From Legionellaceae bacterium UBA6148 (lineage in GTDB: Bacteria; Pseudomonadota; Gammaproteobacteria; Legionellales; Legionellaceae), in contig DIUW01000049.1 of assembly GCA_002423125.1 (NCBI GenBank), positions 1 through 17,806 of the forward strand: a stretch of 17,806 nt of DNA, read 5' to 3'. Every line of letters starts with the position of its first letter. The stretch's first letter is position 1. This document shows, in pieces, positions 5,825 through 14,325 of this stretch. Under the pieces are notes generated by a model, which saw only the letters and a list, made by a program, of their open reading frames with translations, made no database searches and was not told the origin of the DNA. The position numbers were made by a program, and so were the translations under genes.

Positions 5825-7453
5825 CTACATATCCGTATAATTGGGACCGCCACCGCCTTTAGGGGCGTGCCAAACGATGTTTTGCTTGGGGTCTTTAATG
5901 TCACAGGTTTTACAGTGGATGCAATTTTGTGCGTTAATTTTAAAAGTTGGGTTACCATTTTCTTCGATTATTTCATAGACTGCGGCAGGGCAATATCGTG
6001 TTTCGGGTGAGGCGTATTTTTTGTAATTAACCTGAATGGGGATTTCAGTATCCAGTATGGTTAAGTGGCAAGGCTGGTTTTCTTCATGAAATGTGTTGGT
6101 GAGGTAAACGGATGATAATTTATCAAAGGTAATGATGCCGTCTGGTTTTGGATAATTTATTTTGGGGGATTGGCTTGCTGGGGTGAGAGTGGTGTTGTCT
6201 GCATGATTCGTGAGAGTCCAAGGCGACTTGCCTCGGGTAAGATAAGTTTCAAAAGTAGCATTTGCAAGACCTACAAATAAACCATATCGAAAACCAGGGC
6301 GAATGTTTCGTGCATTATATAATTCTTGCTTTATCCATGATTGTCCCACTTTTTCCGGGTAAGCGGTTAGCTCACGGCCTTGAGGGGAGGGCTGGATGAC
6401 CATATCAAACGCTGCTTCTGCTGCAAGGATGCCTGATTGAATAGCGAGGTGAATGCCTTTGATTTTGGGGACATTCAAAAAGCCCGCAGCATCACCAATT
6501 AAAGCACCACCAGGAAACGTGAGCTTGGGTAATGATTGCCAGCCGCCTTCATTGATCGCGCGGGCGCCATAACCAATGCGTTCGCCACCAGTGAGTAAAC
6601 ACTTTACGGAAGGATGGGTTTTAAATCGTTGAAACTCTTCAAATGGATTGAGCCACGGATTGGTATAATCAAGTCCTATCACAAATCCAATAGCCAGCCG
6701 GTTATCCGTAAGGTGGTATATAAACGAACCCCCATAAGTCTTATGATCTAGTGGCCAACCAATGGTGTGAGTGACGTGCCCTGGCTGATGTTGTGAACTT
6801 GGAATTTGCCAGAGTTCTTTGATGCCTATTCCGTAGGTTTGTGGTTGTACACCCTGACGTAGATTAAAGTGGCTCATGAGCTCTTGGCTTAATTGGCCAC
6901 GGCATCCTTCTGCAAATAGGACTTGCTGTGCATGCAGGTGCATGCCTGGTTGATAGTTCGGCATTTTTTTGTTGTTTTTGTCGATTCCTTGAGAGCCAGT
7001 GGCGACACCGATAACCGTGTTATGGTCATCATACAGTACTTCGTTAGCGGCAAATCCTGGATATATTTCGCACCCCAGTGCTTCGGCTTCGCTTGCGAGA
7101 AATTGGCAGAGATCACCTAAGCTAATAATGAAATTTCCCTTGTTTTTCATTGGGTTGGGTGTTGGGAGTGTGATGGCATGTTTGGCGGTCAGATAACGGA
7201 ATGAATCACTCAAAACGGGAGAGTCGAGGGGGGCGTTTTCCCATGAATCAGGAAGTAATGCTTTCAAGCTGTTGGGTTCAAGTACCGCACCGGATAGAAT
7301 ATGTGAGCCAACTTTAGCCCCTTTTTCAAGGATGCATACGTGTATTTCTTTGTTATGTTGATGGGCTAACTGTTTCAATTTAATTGCGGCTGATAAACCC
7401 GCTGGACCTGCGCCGACAATGACTACGTCATATTCCATTGTTTCATGAGTCAT
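5825..7453 (-). CDS. Electron transfer flavoprotein-ubiquinone oxidoreductase
   Basis: ETF-QO passes electrons from reduced electron transfer flavoprotein (fed by acyl-CoA and other dehydrogenases) to membrane ubiquinone, using FAD and one [4Fe-4S] cluster. Length is 542 residues, typical of bacterial forms. The N-terminus has the FAD-binding motif VGAGPAGLSAAIKL (GxGxxG at 14-19). A second FAD region is GGALIGDAAGFLNVPKIKGIHLA. The C-terminal ferredoxin-like part holds NCIHCKTCDIKDPKQN and an upstream Cys in RYCPAAVYE, supplying the cluster cysteines. The start ATG has AAGGG six bases upstream. Its ATG overlaps the stop of the upstream permease gene (ATGA, 7450-7453), so translation is coupled. 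The ETF subunits themselves are not in this window. Confidence 0.95.
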   Translation of the reverse strand: MTHETMEYDVVIVGAGPAGLSAAIKLKQLAHQHNKEIHVCILEKGAKVGSHILSGAVLEPNSLKALLPDSWENAPLDSPVLSDSFRYLTAKHAITLPTPNPMKNKGNFIISLGDLCQFLASEAEALGCEIYPGFAANEVLYDDHNTVIGVATGSQGIDKNNKKMPNYQPGMHLHAQQVLFAEGCRGQLSQELMSHFNLRQGVQPQTYGIGIKELWQIPSSQHQPGHVTHTIGWPLDHKTYGGSFIYHLTDNRLAIGFVIGLDYTNPWLNPFEEFQRFKTHPSVKCLLTGGERIGYGARAINEGGWQSLPKLTFPGGALIGDAAGFLNVPKIKGIHLAIQSGILAAEAAFDMVIQPSPQGRELTAYPEKVGQSWIKQELYNARNIRPGFRYGLFVGLANATFETYLTRGKSPWTLTNHADNTTLTPASQSPKINYPKPDGIITFDKLSSVYLTNTFHEENQPCHLTILDTEIPIQVNYKKYASPETRYCPAAVYEIIEENGNPTFKINAQNCIHCKTCDIKDPKQNIVWHAPKGGGGPNYTDM

Positions 7454-8832
7454 AATTTACCCTTTTTTTTTGCATAAATCCATGGCAGTAAAACAAAAAC
7501 AATAAATCCGCCGATAAGGAATGTTTCAAAAATTGTTGTGTTTTCGATTGGAATTTGAGAAGGGGGTACGAAACCAATCAGAATGGTTGCTCCACAACAT
7601 ACAATTCCTAATCCAGCAACCAACCAGATACCAAACTTGCCACCTGGTATTCGATAGGATCCTCGTTGATCTGGCCTGCTGTAGCGCAATTTAATGGCCG
7701 CAGCAAACATTAAAATATACACCAATAATGCGAGTTGTGCGCACAAATCACTCAATAACCAGTAAGCCGAATTGACCGATTCAAATAGCCCTAACACACT
7801 ACTCATTAATGTAAAGATAAGTCCCTGAGTAACAAGAATCGTGACAGGTGCACCATGTTTGTTGACGCGGGTGAATTTTGCGGGGATAGAGCCGTCGCGA
7901 GCCGCGACGAGTAGTCCTTTAGTGGGGCCAATGATCCAGGCAGAAACACCGCTTAATGCGCCAACCACGATCAACAAGGCTGTAATCGATGTCATCCACG
8001 GCATGTTGTATGCATTAAAAAAAATGGCATAAGCATCGACTAAACCCGATACCACGCTAAGCGTTGACTCTGGGACCACGATGATGATTGCAAGCGATCC
8101 AAGTACGAGCGTTGAAAAAATAATAATGGTTGATAAAAGCAATGCTCGAGGGTAATCGCGTTGCGGATTTTTGACTTCTTCGGCGTGGACAGCTGACATT
8201 TCCATACCGAGAAGACCGAACAATACGGCAGGAAATAAGGATAGATTGCTAAAAGAACTAAAATCGGGAAACCACGATATCGGCATTTTTACCGCGACGG
8301 GATGCCCCTGAATCACCCAAGTAAGCCCGAGTATACTGATTCCAACCATGGGTAAAAGTGTTCCTATAGATGCCCCCATGGTGCTGATTAGGCTGGATAA
8401 TTTCATCCCAAAGCAGTTTAGAGCAGTAAAAATCCAAAATAAACCAATCACAGTGGTCATGAGATAAATTTTATTATTGGCGAGCTCTGGAGAAAATAGA
8501 TAAGCAATGGTTGATGAAATAAATGCCATGATGGTTGGGTACCAGACAACGTTATATATCCATTGAAGCCAAATTGTAATAAATGCAGCTCGTCGCCCAA
8601 ACGCTTCGCGTACCCAGATATAAACCCCTCCGGTGCTCGGGTACGCGGTTGCTAATTCCGCAGCGACTAATGCGACTGGAATAAAAAAGACGAATGCTGC
8701 AAGCAAATAAAATGTAATTAAATGCATGCCTAATTTGGCCGTAAGCGGTAACGTGCGTAAGCTATCGACTGCAATGACGTTAATCATGACAAGCGAAAAA
8801 ACACTCAATACTTTTTTAGACTGATGAGGCAT
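7450..8832 (-). CDS. APC-superfamily amino acid antiporter/permease
   Basis: An inner-membrane transporter of 460 residues with about 12 hydrophobic helices. Helix 1 has the family's VFSLVMINVIAVDSLRTLP pattern, followed by PSTGGVYIWVREAFG, as in the glutamate:GABA antiporter (GadC-like) branch. The central HAEEVKNPQRDYPRALL and WIIGPTKGLLVAARDGSIP are also typical of that branch. Substrate pair is unknown. I set the start at ATG 8832, six bases after AAGGA (8843-8839, overlapping the acnA stop). An in-frame TTG at 8838 is too close to that site. It sits directly after acnA with almost no gap and overlaps the ETF-QO start, so the three genes form one operon. It lacks GadC's long pH-sensing C-terminal plug; the tail is just KKKGKL. 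Confidence 0.9.
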   Translation of the reverse strand: MPHQSKKVLSVFSLVMINVIAVDSLRTLPLTAKLGMHLITFYLLAAFVFFIPVALVAAELATAYPSTGGVYIWVREAFGRRAAFITIWLQWIYNVVWYPTIMAFISSTIAYLFSPELANNKIYLMTTVIGLFWIFTALNCFGMKLSSLISTMGASIGTLLPMVGISILGLTWVIQGHPVAVKMPISWFPDFSSFSNLSLFPAVLFGLLGMEMSAVHAEEVKNPQRDYPRALLLSTIIIFSTLVLGSLAIIIVVPESTLSVVSGLVDAYAIFFNAYNMPWMTSITALLIVVGALSGVSAWIIGPTKGLLVAARDGSIPAKFTRVNKHGAPVTILVTQGLIFTLMSSVLGLFESVNSAYWLLSDLCAQLALLVYILMFAAAIKLRYSRPDQRGSYRIPGGKFGIWLVAGLGIVCCGATILIGFVPPSQIPIENTTIFETFLIGGFIVFVLLPWIYAKKKGKL

Positions 8833-8841
8833 GTACAATCC

Positions 8842-11511
8842 TTACAAATTTCGCAATACGTACTGTAATATTCCGCCATTCCGGTAATACTCGAGTTCAT
8901 TCGTTGTGTCTATACGACAAATCACATCGACGACTTCTTGTTTTCCATCTTGATAGGTAATTGTTACAGCAAGCATTGATTGTGCTTTTAGTGAATCATT
9001 TACAGGGATGCTGATGAGCTCGTTACCTGTTAAGTGTAATGTCTTTCTGGACGCGCCATCTTGGAATTGCAGTGGCAATACCCCCATACCAATCAAATTT
9101 GAACGGTGAATTCGCTCAAAGCTTTCCGCGATAACCGCTTTTACTCCTAATAACAACGTTCCTTTAGCGGCCCAGTCTCGTGATGATCCGGTGCCATATT
9201 CTTTTCCAGAAATAACAACGAGGTCATTATTTTCTTCTTGATAACGCATTGCAGCGTCGTAGATAGACATTGTTTCATCGGTAGGAATAAAGCGCGTGAA
9301 GCCGCCTTCAACTGTCGGAGTCATCTCATTACGGATTCGGATATTGGCAAATGTACCGCGCATCATGACTTCATGATTACCGCGTCGTGAACCATAGGAA
9401 TTGAAATCTTTTATGACCACGCCCTTTGATTGTAGATATAGGCCAGCAGGAGAGTTGGCTTTTATGGATCCAGCGGGTGAAATATGATCGGTTGTAATCG
9501 AGTCACCAAATAGTGCAAGAATATGTGCGTTTTGAATGGGTTTAATGGCATCAGGTTTTGGACTTAAATTTTGGAAAAAAGGAGGATGTTGAATATACGT
9601 TGAGTCTTTATTCCACGCGTAAGTTGTTCCGCTACCAGTATCAATGGCCTGCCATTCGTCGTCGCCTTTGAACACCTCGGCATATTCTTTTCGGAACATT
9701 TGTTTCGTTACTTTTGCAACTTCTAATTCAATTTCGTGATGTGTAGGCCAAATGTCTTTTAAATAGACGTCATGGCCGGATTGGTCTTTGCCAATCGGAT
9801 CGTGATTTAAATCAATACAGGTCGTACCCGTTAATGCATAAGCCACGACGAGTGGAGGCGATGCTAACCAATTTGCACGAACTTGCGGATGGACGCGGCC
9901 TTCAAAATTACGATTGCCTGACAACACGGAGCAGACCACCATATCATTATCGGTTATCGTTTTAGCGATGGCATCGGGCAATGGTCCTGAGTTACCAATA
10001 CAGGTCGTGCAACCATATCCAACTAAATCAAAGCCAAGCTCATTGAGATACGGTTGAAGACCAGCGTGAATTAAATAATCCGTGACGACTTTAGACCCTG
10101 GTGCGAGGGATGATTTGACCCAAGGTTTACGTTGCAAGCCTTTTTCAATGGCTTTTTTAGCAACAAGTCCAGCGGCCATGAGAACGCTCGGATTTGATGT
10201 ATTCGTGCAACTGGTAATAGCGGCGATAACCACATCGCCGTGATGAAGCTCATAATCATGGTTGCTAACAGGGAATGCTGTGTTTTTTTCGTCAATTTTC
10301 CCAGAGTCTTTTAAGAATTTATCAAACTCGATGGGAAGTGTTTTTAAATTCACTTTATCTTGTGGACGTTTTGGGCCTGCGAGTGAGGGCTCAACGGATG
10401 TAAGGTCAAGATCCATCGTGTCTGTAAATATAGGATCTTCGCTGTTAGCGTCATACCATAGACCTTGCGCTTTACTGTAGGCTTCAACCAGTGCGATCGT
10501 GTCATCATCACGGCCGGTCAATTTTAAGTAGCGAATAGTTTCAGCATCAACCGGGAAAAAGCCGCACGTTGCACCGTATTCAGGAGCCATATTAGAGATG
10601 GTGGCACGATCGGCCAAGGGCAACTCGGCAAGACCTGGTCCATAAAATTCAACAAATTTACCCACAACGCCTTTTTTGCGAAGCATTTGTGTGACGGTGA
10701 GGACTAGATCAGTTGCGGTGATGCCTTCATTTAGTTTTCCAGTTAATTTAAAACCGATAACTTCAGGAATAAGCATGGAAACGGGTTGACCCAGCATGGC
10801 TGCTTCAGCTTCGATGCCGCCAACGCCCCATCCTAAAACGCCTAATCCATTGATCATGGTTGTATGAGAGTCTGTTCCGACCAGTGTGTCAGGGTATGCG
10901 TACCAAACGCCATTGTGTTCGCTGCTCCATACTGTTTTTCCGAGGTATTCAAGATTTACTTGATGGCAAATACCTGTGCCGGGTGGTACGACTTGAAAAT
11001 TTGAAAATGCGGTTTGTCCCCAACGTAAAAATTCATAGCGCTCTTTGTTACGCTCCATTTCAATGGCGGTGTTTATTTTCATGGAATCAAGTGTGGCAAA
11101 TTTATCAACCATGATGGAATGGTCAATCACAAGATCAACAGGATTTAAAGGAGAAATTTTTTCAGGATTGCCACCCATTGATTTGATGGCATCTCGCATG
11201 GCGGCCAAATCAACGACAGCAGGAACCCCGGTGAAATCTTGCATTAACACTCGTGTTGGACGGTAAGCAATCTCATGCTTTGATGTTTTGGTATTCAGCC
11301 AATTGGCCATGGCCGTTAAATCATCAGTCGTCACCGTTTTGCCGTCTTCGAATCGTAATAAATTTTCAAAAAGAACTTTCAGCGAATAAGGTAAGCGTTG
11401 AATCCCTTTAAAATGCTTCGCTTCAGCTTCTTTGATACTGTAGTAATGGTATGTTTTTCCATTGACGTTTAGTGTCGATTGTGTCGAAAGTGTGTCCTGT
11501 CCAACGTTCAT
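8842..11511 (-). CDS. acnA: Aconitate hydratase A
   Basis: TCA-cycle enzyme interconverting citrate and isocitrate through a [4Fe-4S] cluster, cytoplasmic. The 889-residue length matches AcnA/IRP-type aconitases. Cluster cysteines are visible: Cys435 in TSCTNTSNPS, and Cys501 and Cys504 in YGCTTCIGNSGPLPD. Other conserved blocks are LVGTDSHTTMINGLGVLGWGVGG (from about 210), FGDSITTDHISPAGSI and the C-terminal swivel domain with GSSRDWAAKG. The start ATG has AGGAG seven bases upstream. It is the first gene of the acnA-permease-ETF-QO operon. Two direct repeats of ATGATAGCT lie upstream (11575-11603). Bacterial AcnA apo-proteins can bind RNA when the cluster is lost; nothing here tests that. 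Confidence 0.97.
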   Translation of the reverse strand: MNVGQDTLSTQSTLNVNGKTYHYYSIKEAEAKHFKGIQRLPYSLKVLFENLLRFEDGKTVTTDDLTAMANWLNTKTSKHEIAYRPTRVLMQDFTGVPAVVDLAAMRDAIKSMGGNPEKISPLNPVDLVIDHSIMVDKFATLDSMKINTAIEMERNKERYEFLRWGQTAFSNFQVVPPGTGICHQVNLEYLGKTVWSSEHNGVWYAYPDTLVGTDSHTTMINGLGVLGWGVGGIEAEAAMLGQPVSMLIPEVIGFKLTGKLNEGITATDLVLTVTQMLRKKGVVGKFVEFYGPGLAELPLADRATISNMAPEYGATCGFFPVDAETIRYLKLTGRDDDTIALVEAYSKAQGLWYDANSEDPIFTDTMDLDLTSVEPSLAGPKRPQDKVNLKTLPIEFDKFLKDSGKIDEKNTAFPVSNHDYELHHGDVVIAAITSCTNTSNPSVLMAAGLVAKKAIEKGLQRKPWVKSSLAPGSKVVTDYLIHAGLQPYLNELGFDLVGYGCTTCIGNSGPLPDAIAKTITDNDMVVCSVLSGNRNFEGRVHPQVRANWLASPPLVVAYALTGTTCIDLNHDPIGKDQSGHDVYLKDIWPTHHEIELEVAKVTKQMFRKEYAEVFKGDDEWQAIDTGSGTTYAWNKDSTYIQHPPFFQNLSPKPDAIKPIQNAHILALFGDSITTDHISPAGSIKANSPAGLYLQSKGVVIKDFNSYGSRRGNHEVMMRGTFANIRIRNEMTPTVEGGFTRFIPTDETMSIYDAAMRYQEENNDLVVISGKEYGTGSSRDWAAKGTLLLGVKAVIAESFERIHRSNLIGMGVLPLQFQDGASRKTLHLTGNELISIPVNDSLKAQSMLAVTITYQDGKQEVVDVICRIDTTNELEYYRNGGILQYVLRNL

Positions 11512-11574
11512 AGTCCAACTCCTGAATTAATAAATAAAGACGACTCTCAGTCATAGTATGATCATATGTCTTTC

Positions 11575-11603
11575 ATGATAGCTACAAATAGCAAATGATA
11601 GCT
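11575..11603. repeat. Direct repeat ATGATAGCT, two copies 20 bp apart
   Basis: ATGATAGCT occurs at 11575-11583 and 11595-11603, spaced 20 bp start to start, close to two helical turns. It lies about 65-90 bp upstream of acnA in the divergent gap with the lipoprotein gene. The spacing suits a regulator bound twice on the same DNA face, but no known site is recognised. Confidence 0.35.
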
Positions 11604-11680
11604 TAAAAACGCTTAGGTTTCACTACCTCGCGACGGATAGCATTCTTATTTTGCCTCTAAGTGACCTATGTTTTGCTAAC

Positions 11681-11709
11681 TTGATTAATTTAAAGTCTTG
11701 TCATAGACT
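11681..11709 (+). promoter_or_regulatory. Putative promoter of the cysteine-rich lipoprotein gene
   Basis: TTGATT (11681-11686), a 17-bp spacer and TAGACT (11704-11709), each matching the sigma-70 boxes at four of six positions. A perfect inverted repeat covers the -10 box. Confidence 0.35.
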
Positions 11710-11714
11710 TTAAA
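11689..11714. repeat. Perfect 10-bp inverted repeat (operator- or hairpin-like)
   Basis: TTTAAAGTCT (11689-11698) and AGACTTTAAA (11705-11714) are perfect arms around the 6-base spacer TGTCAT. The total of 26 bp has the size and symmetry of a dimeric repressor site and lies over the predicted -10 box. It ends 26 bp before the lipoprotein ATG. If transcribed, it would instead form a 5'-UTR hairpin. Confidence 0.5.
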
Positions 11715-11740
11715 TACATTAACTACGCAAGGAAGCAATA

Positions 11741-11968
11741 ATGAAACGACTACTTATTTCAATAGTATTGGTTGGCGCTGTTACAGTGTTGGCAGGATGT
11801 TGCTCTAATGGTACATGCGGTGCTTACACAAACAGTTATTATACTGTCCCTGTGTCTACATGCAGTACTTGTGGGGTGCGTCCTGTACGCCCAGTATGTG
11901 GAACCTGCGCTGTCAGTAATACTTGCAGCACATGTGGTTATGGCTTTGGTTATAACGACTGGTATTAA
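11741..11968 (+). CDS. Small cysteine-rich lipoprotein, function unknown
   Basis: A 75-residue protein with a lipoprotein signal peptide: MKRLLISIVLVGAVTVLAGC, with lipobox LAGC and Cys20 as the lipidation site. The mature part of about 55 residues is dominated by Cys, Thr, Ser, Gly and Tyr. After Cys20 and Cys21 come Cys26 and three C-x-x-C pairs (Cys41/44, Cys53/56, Cys62/65) in a degenerate repeat of the type TCSTCG. It ends in an aromatic GYGFGYNDWY tail. Such spacing could bind metal or form disulphides in the periplasm. I do not recognise the family. The start has AAGGA about ten bases upstream. It is monocistronic, with its own operator-like repeat upstream and a hairpin terminator downstream. 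Overlapping open frames on both strands are shadows. Confidence 0.75.
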   Translation: MKRLLISIVLVGAVTVLAGCCSNGTCGAYTNSYYTVPVSTCSTCGVRPVRPVCGTCAVSNTCSTCGYGFGYNDWY

Positions 11969-11969
11969 T

Positions 11970-11997
11970 CCTGTAAAAAGCAACTGCTTTTTTCAGG
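11970..11997. terminator. Bidirectional hairpin terminator
   Basis: Arms 11970-11981 and 11986-11997 pair around loop AACT with a single T-T mismatch; the stem holds A5 and T-rich arms. It lies exactly between the convergent lipoprotein and universal stress genes (ending 11968 and 11998) and would serve both strands. Confidence 0.75.
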
Positions 11998-12438
11998 TTA
12001 ATCAGGTTGCACTACTGTTTCTGTTCTAAGCGTGAGTACATCGGACTTTGCGTGATGTACCACGTAGTATGCAGTACTTCCTAAGAAGGGTGGTAAATGA
12101 GTTGGTGCATGATTGCCAATGATGATAAGCCCGCAGCCGAGAGCTTCAGCTTTGTCGAGGATCGTCAGCTTTATAGATCCGACCTCAACAAACAGTTGTT
12201 CGTTTGGGATGCCTAATGCTTCACCGAGGATGCCCATAACGACTTGTGCATTATCTTTGACTGGCGCATCAAATTCAGCAAAACCAAGTCCTTGTGCAAT
12301 TTGCATACTCGCAGGAGGCTGGATGACGTGTAGTAGATAGAGTTTGGCATCAAAGCGTTTTGCCATTTCAGCGGCTTGTTTGCAGATCTCGAAGTGGTTT
12401 TCGCTTAAATCTGTCGCATGTAAAATAGTGGAATACAT
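11998..12438 (-). CDS. Universal stress protein (UspA family)
   Basis: A 146-residue single-domain Usp. The N-terminus ILHATDLSEN carries the Asp that starts the fold, KLYLLHVI is strand 2, and the C-terminal segment is LIIIGNHAPTHLPPFLGSTAYYVVHHAKSDVLTLR. In ATP-binding Usps the corresponding loop is G-x-x-G-x9-G-(S/T). Here the second Gly is replaced (GNHA), closer to the non-ATP-binding UspA type, so nucleotide binding is doubtful. The family helps cells survive starvation and oxidative stress in ways that are not well defined. The start ATG is five bases after GAGGA. It stands alone, with 84 bp to the folK end upstream and the shared terminator downstream. Confidence 0.92.
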   Translation of the reverse strand: MYSTILHATDLSENHFEICKQAAEMAKRFDAKLYLLHVIQPPASMQIAQGLGFAEFDAPVKDNAQVVMGILGEALGIPNEQLFVEVGSIKLTILDKAEALGCGLIIIGNHAPTHLPPFLGSTAYYVVHHAKSDVLTLRTETVVQPD

Positions 12439-12522
12439 AATTTCCTCACCGTGTTGGTTTGATATATTCAGTGTAGATGATTTAGAGTAACGTTATCAAT
12501 AGGATGGATGGAAATCCATAGT

Positions 12523-12954
12523 TTAATCTTTAAGATCAATGAATGATCTCAAGCTGGGGGCGATACTGAATAATGGTTTTAACACAAAATCACGTTCGTG
12601 CATTCGGGGGTGAGGGATGGTTAAGCAATGACTATGAATCGTGCGTTGGCCGTACAATAAAATATCGATATCCAACGTTCTTGCTCCCCAACGAACTTTA
12701 CGCACACGGTGTTGTTTTTTTTCGATGGTTAAACAATGGCGTAATAATGCTTGCGGTGAGAGGCATGTCCTAATTTCAATAACGCTATTGCAGTAGGGCG
12801 GTTGTGCGCGGCGACCGGCGGCGGGGCTGAAATGGATATTTGATAATGTTATAACCGTTGTTTTGGGTATTTTTTTTAAACGAACGACGGCCTGTCTTAA
12901 TTGGCGCTCGGGCGATCGAAGGTTGCTTCCGAGAGCCAAATAGCTTGTAATCAT
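12523..12954 (-). CDS. folK: 2-amino-4-hydroxy-6-hydroxymethyldihydropteridine pyrophosphokinase
   Basis: HPPK transfers pyrophosphate from ATP to 6-hydroxymethyl-7,8-dihydropterin in folate synthesis. The protein is 143 residues. The N-terminal YLALGSNL is present. The signature RWGARTLDIDILLYG lies at 88-102 with Mg-binding Asp95 and Asp97, the same numbering as in E. coli. PHPRMHERDFVLKPL (114-128) follows. Its ATG overlaps the pcnB stop by four bases (ATGA, 12951-12954), so translation is coupled to pcnB, the same pcnB-folK order as in E. coli. The C-terminus is slightly shorter than E. coli's 159 residues, lacking only the terminal tail. Confidence 0.96.
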   Translation of the reverse strand: MITSYLALGSNLRSPERQLRQAVVRLKKIPKTTVITLSNIHFSPAAGRRAQPPYCNSVIEIRTCLSPQALLRHCLTIEKKQHRVRKVRWGARTLDIDILLYGQRTIHSHCLTIPHPRMHERDFVLKPLFSIAPSLRSFIDLKD

Positions 12955-14309
12955 TCTGTATTTTTTTTCTTTGGACGGTGCCGTTTTGGTTTGGGAGCGT
13001 CGGACGAGGCTAAGTCATCAATCATTTTTTTCTGCATTTCTGGTGTAACATCTTGGAATGTTGTCCACCAGTCAGCGAGTTCCACGGACTCATCACCTGC
13101 AAGTGCGCGAAGCGCCATAAAATCATAAGCTCCTCGAAAACGAGGGTGTTCTAATAATCCAAACGGACGGTGCCCCGTGCGTTTTGCAAAGCGAAATTGT
13201 AAAAGCCAAATTTCGCGCATGACCTGTGTGAATCGTTTGGGAATAGTGACAATTTTATTTTGAGCTGCAATGACAGAAGACATTGCCTGATCAAGTGCTG
13301 GTAATGGTTCAACTCCCTGTTTCCTTAACTCGGACGCCTGTTCGATAAGAGGAAACCAGAGCAGCGCTGCGAAGATAAAAGCGGGTGTCACTGGTTTATC
13401 TTCTTGAATTCGTTTATCGGTGCTTTGAAGTGCAATCATGAAAAAAGCATCAACGGGATAATGTCCATTCAGTAGATCATGTGTTTGTGGGAACAAATGA
13501 GTAAATAGACCATACTGCATCAATAACGGGTGAGCCGCTTCCGCATGCCCACATTGATATAATTTCACCATTTCTTCAAAAAGTCTGGAGCTGGATATAT
13601 GGCTGATGAGATTATTTAACTGGTTCATTGGCGCTGCTGTTTCGGGTGCAATCATAAAATTCAGTTTTGCACTGAAGCGAATCGCGCGAAGCATTCGAAC
13701 AGGATCTTCTTGATATCGAGTGGTTGGATCGCCAATCATACGAATTAAACGTTGATTCACGTCATTAAATCCACCGGTAAAATCAACGATGGTACTGTCA
13801 GTTAATGTGTAATAAAGAGAATTTACGGTGAAATCACGTCGCCAGGCGTCTTCTTCAAATGTTCCATAGACATTATCGCGGATCACCATGCCACTATCAT
13901 TGGTTTGATGATTATCATCGATTGCGTCGTGTCCGCGAAAGGTTGCAACTTCAATGATTTCACGATGATAGAGAATATGAACTAATTTAAATCGACGTCC
14001 AATAATTCGAGCATTACGAAATAGTTTTTTGATTTGGTTGGGGGTTGCGTTTGTGGTGATGTCAAAATCTTTGGGAGCCTTTCGTAATAAAAGATCACGC
14101 ACGCTACCACCGACTAAATAAGCTTGAAATCCAGCGCTATTTAGGCGATTCAGTACCGCAAGCGCGTTGGGACTCATGTCTGTTTTAGATACTTGATGTT
14201 GGTTGCGTTGAATGAGATATTTTGGGTCTATAGCCGATTGATGAGTAGCTACTGGACTTTTTTTAGACCCGCGCAACAATTTTCTAATAAACTTGATGAT
14301 TATATTCAC
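12951..14309 (-). CDS. pcnB: Poly(A) polymerase I
   Basis: PcnB adds 3' poly(A) tails to RNA, marking it for decay. Length is 452 residues against 465 in E. coli. The nucleotidyltransferase head has LVGGSVRDLLLRKAPKDFDITTNATP, with the G-S catalytic loop and D-x-D acids (about residues 66-90). RRDFTVNSLYY and RMIGDPTTRYQEDPVRMLRAIRFSAKL, the tRNA-NTase/PcnB core, follow. The C-terminus ends in the basic tail KPKRHRPKKKN, as is usual for PcnB. The given start is a GTG at 14309, but it has no Shine-Dalgarno before it. AGGTGA covers the GTG itself and is better placed for ATA at 14303 or ATC at 14300. A strong promoter lies just upstream. The gene is first in the pcnB-folK operon. Confidence 0.95.
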   Translation of the reverse strand: MNIIIKFIRKLLRGSKKSPVATHQSAIDPKYLIQRNQHQVSKTDMSPNALAVLNRLNSAGFQAYLVGGSVRDLLLRKAPKDFDITTNATPNQIKKLFRNARIIGRRFKLVHILYHREIIEVATFRGHDAIDDNHQTNDSGMVIRDNVYGTFEEDAWRRDFTVNSLYYTLTDSTIVDFTGGFNDVNQRLIRMIGDPTTRYQEDPVRMLRAIRFSAKLNFMIAPETAAPMNQLNNLISHISSSRLFEEMVKLYQCGHAEAAHPLLMQYGLFTHLFPQTHDLLNGHYPVDAFFMIALQSTDKRIQEDKPVTPAFIFAALLWFPLIEQASELRKQGVEPLPALDQAMSSVIAAQNKIVTIPKRFTQVMREIWLLQFRFAKRTGHRPFGLLEHPRFRGAYDFMALRALAGDESVELADWWTTFQDVTPEMQKKMIDDLASSDAPKPKRHRPKKKNTE

Positions 14310-14325
14310 CTATTAAAAATGGATT

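Noticed and set aside
6889..7196. Small frames opposite and within the ETF-QO gene
   Set aside because: They lie fully inside a strong coding region and resemble no family.
11759..12029. Overlapping frames on both strands of the lipoprotein gene
   Set aside because: The lipoprotein frame has a signal peptide, lipobox and ribosome site; the others have none and cross the terminator.
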